Shown: in pieces, positions 7,167 to 10,175 of the stretch
Layout: each line of letters starts with the position of its first letter
How positions within the stretch are numbered: the stretch's first letter is position 1
Assembly (NCBI GenBank): GCA_964645285.1
Contig: CAZYDR010000121.1
Location: forward strand, 1-10,175
Direction: 5' to 3'
DNA length: 10,175 bases
Source of the DNA: JAYZAP01 sp964645285
Lineage (GTDB): Bacteria; Pseudomonadota; Alphaproteobacteria; JAAXGF01
Notes under the pieces: model-generated
The model's input: only the letters and a program-made list of their open reading frames with translations
What the model was told of the DNA's origin: nothing
Databases searched by the model: none
Made by a program: the position numbers and the translations under genes

Positions 7167-7799
7167 CTATTCCGCCGCGTCGCCCCGGGTCAGCGCCTTC
7201 CACTCCTCGGTCTCGACGGCGACACCGTTGCGCAGGAAGGTGTCGCGCATGGTGCGGCCGTTGCCGTCGTGGGCGGTCATGTGTTCGGGCGGGGTTGGGT
7301 CGGTGACCTTGGGCCAGATACCCGGCTGGAGCCCGGTACCCTCGGCGACGATTTCCATGGGGGAGCATTCGTCCATGGCCGGTGCTTTGACCAGTTCCAG
7401 GCAATCCCAACTGACCTCCAGGGGAATCTGGTTGGGGTCGTAGAAATAGATCGACTAGATGATGCCGTGATCGACCGCGTCGGAAACATCGAAGCCAGCA
7501 GCCTCAAGCTGGTCCTTGACGCCAAACAGCTCGGCCCGGCTGCCAACCGTGAACGACACGTGATCGAAGCCAAGCGGCGTCTGGGTCGGTGAGCCGTGGG
7601 GCTTGCGCTCCATGTCGCTGGCGCCGGGATATTCGAAGAAGGCGATCTGGGTGTTGCCGCAACGGAAGAAATAATGGCGATAGTTGGGATGACCGATGCC
7701 GGTGACCAGTTCCATGCCGAGAAGGTCCCGATAGAAGCGGATAGTCTTCTCCATATCGGGTGTAATGAAGGCAAGATGGTTGATTCTTGTGAGAAACAT
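7167..7799 (-). pseudogene. VOC-superfamily (glyoxalase/extradiol dioxygenase-like) protein with an in-frame amber stop
   Basis: The frame begins at ATG 7799 with a strong GGGAGGT ribosome binding site and reads MFLTRINHLAFITPDMEKTIRFY, a typical VOC beta-alpha-beta module. A TAG codon at 7455-7457 interrupts it after 114 residues. The same frame then continues as SIYFYDPNQIPLEVSW to a stop at 7167-7169, exactly as VOC proteins normally read. The codon is probably a mutated CAG or similar. Likely metal ligands are His8, Glu56 in FFEYP, His80 in FDHVSF and Glu128 in IPLEV; the last lies beyond the stop. The 114-residue product would lack the final strands and one ligand and is probably inactive. 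An extension of about 80 residues after the domain (to GDAAE) is not recognised. VOC enzymes handle small metabolites using a divalent metal; the substrate here is unknown. Alternatives are a sequencing error or amber readthrough. Confidence 0.8.
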
Positions 7800-7865
7800 T
7801 GCTACCTCCCGGTTTAGCCTGTGAAGGTGTCGTCGAAACGGCGGCCGGCCCGGGCTCAGCCGATG

Positions 7866-7920
7866 TTGTCAATAATAGTATAGCGATTGATCCAGATCAT
7901 CGAGAACTCACGAAATCGTG
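7866..7920. promoter_or_regulatory. AT-rich patch with two small palindromes between the VOC gene and pntAA
   Basis: The 216-bp divergent region 7800-8015 holds no gene. It contains two near-adjacent inverted repeats, TGATCCAGATCA (7888-7899) and CACGAAATCGTG (7909-7920), each with 5-bp arms around a 2-bp centre, which look like regulator binding sites. On the minus strand TATACT (7882-7877) is a possible -10 for the VOC gene. A TTGACA (7873-7868) is also present there but has no partner -10 at normal spacing. I could not find a convincing promoter for pntAA. Confidence 0.3.
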
Positions 7921-8015
7921 TGTAGTTTCCACGCTTTGATGCCACCGTTTTGGGGCGTTGCATTGTTTTGCCCAGGCGCAAGACGGTGCTCAAGTATGTC
8001 TAACCGGAGCCGCGA

Positions 8016-9155
8016 ATGAAGATTGGTATTCCAACCGAACGGCGCGCCGATGAGGCGCGGGTCGCGGCATCGCCCGACATGGTCAAGAAACTCGTGGCTA
8101 AAGGGGTCGAGGTGGCTATTGAGGCCGGCGCCGGCGTTGGCGCCCTGATTACCGATGAGGCCTTTGGCGAGGCCGGCGCCACAATTGTTCCGGACGCCGC
8201 CTCGATCTATAGCAGTGCCGACGTGATCCTCAAGGTGCGTCGCCCGTCGACCGCCGACGAGGGCTGCGACGAAGTCGCCATGATGCACCCCGACGCGGTG
8301 ATGATCGGCTTATTGAACCCGATCGCCGATCGCGCCCAGGTCGATCAGTACGCGGCTCACGGCCTTGTCGCCTTTTCTATGGAACTGATGCCGCGGATCA
8401 GCCGCGCTCAGGCCATGGACGCCCTGTCGTCGCAAAGCAATATTGCCGGCTATAAGGCGGTAGTCGATGCCGCTGCCGCCTACAAACGTATTTTTCCCAT
8501 GATGATGACCGCCGCGGGCAGTATCGCGCCGGCCCGGGTGTTGGTGCTGGGCGCCGGCGTCGCCGGGCTTCAGGCCATCGCCACCGCGCGCCGTCTGGGC
8601 GCCATTGTCTCGGCCTTCGATGTCCGCGCCGCGGCCCGCGAGGAAGTCGAAAGCCTTGGCGCCACTTTCGTCGAAGTAGCCAGTGACGAGAGCGGTGACG
8701 CCGGCGGCGGCTATGCCAAGGAGATGAGCGAGGACTACAAGCGCCAACAGTCCGAACTGATCCACGAGACCCTCAAGAAGAACGACATTGCCATTACCAC
8801 GGCGCTGATTCCCGGCCGCGCGGCGCCGCTATTGATCACTGAAGCCATGGTCAAGGACATGAAGATGGGCTCGGTCATCGTCGATATGGCGGTCGAGGCC
8901 GGCGGCAACTGCGAACTCAGCAAGCGCGACGAGACGGTGGAGGCCCACGGCGTCACCATCCTCGGCCGCGCCAACCTGCCGGCCGCCCAGGCCGCCGATA
9001 CCTCAACCCTCTATGCCCGCAACCTGCTCAACGTGCTCGATCTCATGATCGATGCGGACACAGGCAATCTCGCCATCGACTGGGACGACGAAATCATCAA
9101 GGGCATGTTGCTGACCCGCGATGGCAAGGTCGTCAATCCGGTTCTCATCGACTAG
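8016..9155 (+). CDS. pntAA: Proton-translocating NAD(P)+ transhydrogenase, alpha subunit part 1 (NAD(H)-binding domain I)
   Basis: A soluble cytoplasmic subunit of 379 residues that binds NAD(H) and passes hydride to NADP+ held on the beta subunit. Seen: the N-terminal MKIGIPTERRADEARVAASP typical of the alanine dehydrogenase/PntA fold; RISRAQAMDALSSQSN starting at Arg127, which places Arg127, Gln132, Asp135 and Ser138 at the positions known as active-site residues in the R. rubrum domain I; the nucleotide-binding loop GAGVAG at 179-184; and the mobile loop GGYAKEM around 231-237. Length is close to the R. rubrum protein (about 384). GGAG sits about 6 bases before the ATG. It is the first gene of a three-gene operon, with pntAB starting 11 bp later. 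The split alpha subunit is the form seen in many alphaproteobacteria. The complex uses the proton gradient to make NADPH. Confidence 0.96.
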   Translation: MKIGIPTERRADEARVAASPDMVKKLVAKGVEVAIEAGAGVGALITDEAFGEAGATIVPDAASIYSSADVILKVRRPSTADEGCDEVAMMHPDAVMIGLLNPIADRAQVDQYAAHGLVAFSMELMPRISRAQAMDALSSQSNIAGYKAVVDAAAAYKRIFPMMMTAAGSIAPARVLVLGAGVAGLQAIATARRLGAIVSAFDVRAAAREEVESLGATFVEVASDESGDAGGGYAKEMSEDYKRQQSELIHETLKKNDIAITTALIPGRAAPLLITEAMVKDMKMGSVIVDMAVEAGGNCELSKRDETVEAHGVTILGRANLPAAQAADTSTLYARNLLNVLDLMIDADTGNLAIDWDDEIIKGMLLTRDGKVVNPVLID

Positions 9156-9166
9156 CGGAGAACCTT

Positions 9167-9463
9167 ATGGAAGCCGCCGCCGCAATCGACCCTCTGATTT
9201 TTCGTATCACGGTCTTCGTTCTCGCCGTTTTCGTTGGCTATTACGTGGTATGGAGCGTCACCCCGGCGCTTCATACGCCGTTGATGTCGGTGACCAACGC
9301 GATCTCCAGCGTCATCATCGTCGGCGCCCTGATCGCGGCCGGGCCGGCTGATATGAACCTTTCCAAGATCGTCGGTCTGGTGGCTGTTGCCCTGGCGGCG
9401 ATCAACATCTTTGGCGGCTTCGCGGTGACCCAGCGAATGCTCCAGATGTACAAGAAGAAATAG
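9167..9463 (+). CDS. pntAB: NAD(P)+ transhydrogenase, alpha subunit part 2 (membrane segment)
   Basis: A 98-residue membrane protein with three predicted helices, around IFRITVFVLAVFVGYYVVW, ISSVIIVGALIAAG and IVGLVAVALAAINIFGGFAV, and a basic end (MYKKK). It corresponds to the membrane part of the E. coli PntA C-terminus, encoded separately here. With PntB it forms the proton channel (domain II) of the transhydrogenase in the cytoplasmic membrane. GGAG about 6 bases upstream supports the ATG. It sits 11 bp after pntAA and 11 bp before pntB, so the three are almost surely cotranscribed. Confidence 0.95.
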   Translation: MEAAAAIDPLIFRITVFVLAVFVGYYVVWSVTPALHTPLMSVTNAISSVIIVGALIAAGPADMNLSKIVGLVAVALAAINIFGGFAVTQRMLQMYKKK

Positions 9464-9474
9464 GAGGCGGGATC

Positions 9475-10175
9475 GTGTCAGCCAATGTCTCCGCGATTGC
9501 GTACCTGATCGCTGCAGTCTGCTTTATTCTGGCCCTCAAGGGCCTGTCGTCGCCGGCCAGTTCGCGCACCGGCAATGTCATCGGTATCATCGGCATGGTT
9601 ATTGCCGTGGTCACTACCCTGGCGTCGCCGGGGGTCATGAGTTATGGAGAAATCCTCGCGGCGCTGGTTGTCGGCGGCGGTATCGGCACGCTTATCGCCC
9701 TGCGTATTCAGATGGCCGACATGCCGCAACTGGTGGCCGCGTTCCACAGCCTGGTCGGCATGGCCGCCGTGCTGGTCGCGGTCGCCGCGTTCTACGCGCC
9801 GGAGGCCTACGGCATCGGCGCCGTTGACGCCATCAAGACCGCCAGCCTGATCGAGATGAGCCTCGGCCTGATTATCGGCGCGATCACCTTTACCGGCTCC
9901 GTGGTCGCCTTTACCAAGCTTCAGGGTCTGGTCAGCGGTAACCCGGTGGTGTTTCCCGGTCAGCACATGGTCAACCTGGCGATTGGCCTGGGCATCCTCG
10001 CCATTGGCGTCTGGTTTACCGTGGACCAGTCACCCATCGCCTTCTGGCTGATGACGGCTCTCGCCCTCGTCATCGGCGTATTGCTGATCATTCCCATCGG
10101 CGGCGCCGACATGCCGGTGGTGATTTCCATGTTGAATTCCTACTCCGGCTGGGCCGCGGCGGGTATCGGCTTCAC
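9475..10175 (+). CDS. pntB: NAD(P)+ transhydrogenase, beta subunit, N-terminal half (runs off the window)
   Basis: The first 233 residues of the beta subunit (usually about 460), starting at a GTG with a strong AGGAGG ribosome binding site 7 bases upstream. Nearly all of the visible part is the hydrophobic domain II, with about seven or eight membrane segments. His91, in FHSLVGMAAVL, matches the position of E. coli PntB His91, a residue central to proton translocation. GADMPVVISMLNSYSGWAAA near the window end is the highly conserved segment that leads into the NADP(H)-binding domain III, which should lie beyond position 10175. The reading frame is open to the edge. Confidence 0.96.
   Translation, partial: MSANVSAIAYLIAAVCFILALKGLSSPASSRTGNVIGIIGMVIAVVTTLASPGVMSYGEILAALVVGGGIGTLIALRIQMADMPQLVAAFHSLVGMAAVLVAVAAFYAPEAYGIGAVDAIKTASLIEMSLGLIIGAITFTGSVVAFTKLQGLVSGNPVVFPGQHMVNLAIGLGILAIGVWFTVDQSPIAFWLMTALALVIGVLLIIPIGGADMPVVISMLNSYSGWAAAGIGF

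Noticed and set aside
6862..7592. Plus-strand frames opposite the antitoxin and VOC genes, considered as a possible toxin
   Set aside because: None resembles PIN, Doc, RelE or other toxin families, and they lack ribosome binding sites.
9478..9966. A 162-codon minus-strand frame opposite pntB
   Set aside because: The translation is low-complexity and rich in Asp, His and Gln, as expected opposite a membrane protein gene; pntB is unambiguous.

Overview
The window is GC-rich, gene-dense DNA from a proteobacterium, most likely an alphaproteobacterium of the Rhodospirillales type. The best evidence is the nicotinamide nucleotide transhydrogenase. It is encoded as three separate genes (pntAA, pntAB, pntB), as in Rhodospirillum rubrum, and its first subunit carries the R. 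rubrum-type active-site residues at matching positions. The genes found are chromosomal housekeeping and metabolic ones. I see no tRNA, rRNA, CRISPR array, insertion sequence or phage gene.

Left part (1-3565, minus strand). Reading leftward there is a long-chain acyl-CoA synthetase of the AMP-forming family, then a small membrane-protein gene, then the N-terminal 444 residues of a fused indolepyruvate ferredoxin oxidoreductase that runs off the window. The small gene is frameshifted by a perfect 7-bp tandem duplication; removing one copy restores a 125-residue protein with three membrane segments. The oxidoreductase and the ligase both make acyl- or aryl-acyl-CoA thioesters, so a shared catabolic role is possible but not shown.

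Middle part (3566-6851, plus strand). An M3-family oligoendopeptidase F overlaps an ABC1/AarF (UbiB-like) atypical kinase by an ATGA junction, so the two are probably translationally coupled. The region between the divergent acyl-CoA synthetase and pepF is short and must hold promoters for both.

Right-middle part (6858-7799, minus strand). A VOC-superfamily (glyoxalase/dioxygenase-like) gene is interrupted by one in-frame amber codon, which would remove the last metal ligand. It is followed by a small Phd/YefM-like antitoxin gene with no adjacent toxin, which ends 6 bp from the convergent kinase gene.

Right part (8016-10175, plus strand). pntAA, pntAB and the first half of pntB form a tight operon with 11-bp gaps and good ribosome binding sites. 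They encode the proton-translocating transhydrogenase that makes NADPH from NADH at the cytoplasmic membrane.

Most of the window is ordinary. The points worth a second look are the two single-event gene disruptions (7-bp duplication, amber codon), the orphan antitoxin, the peptidase-kinase overlap, and two small palindromes in the 7800-8015 intergenic region. I did not find convincing evidence for a new multi-gene system.
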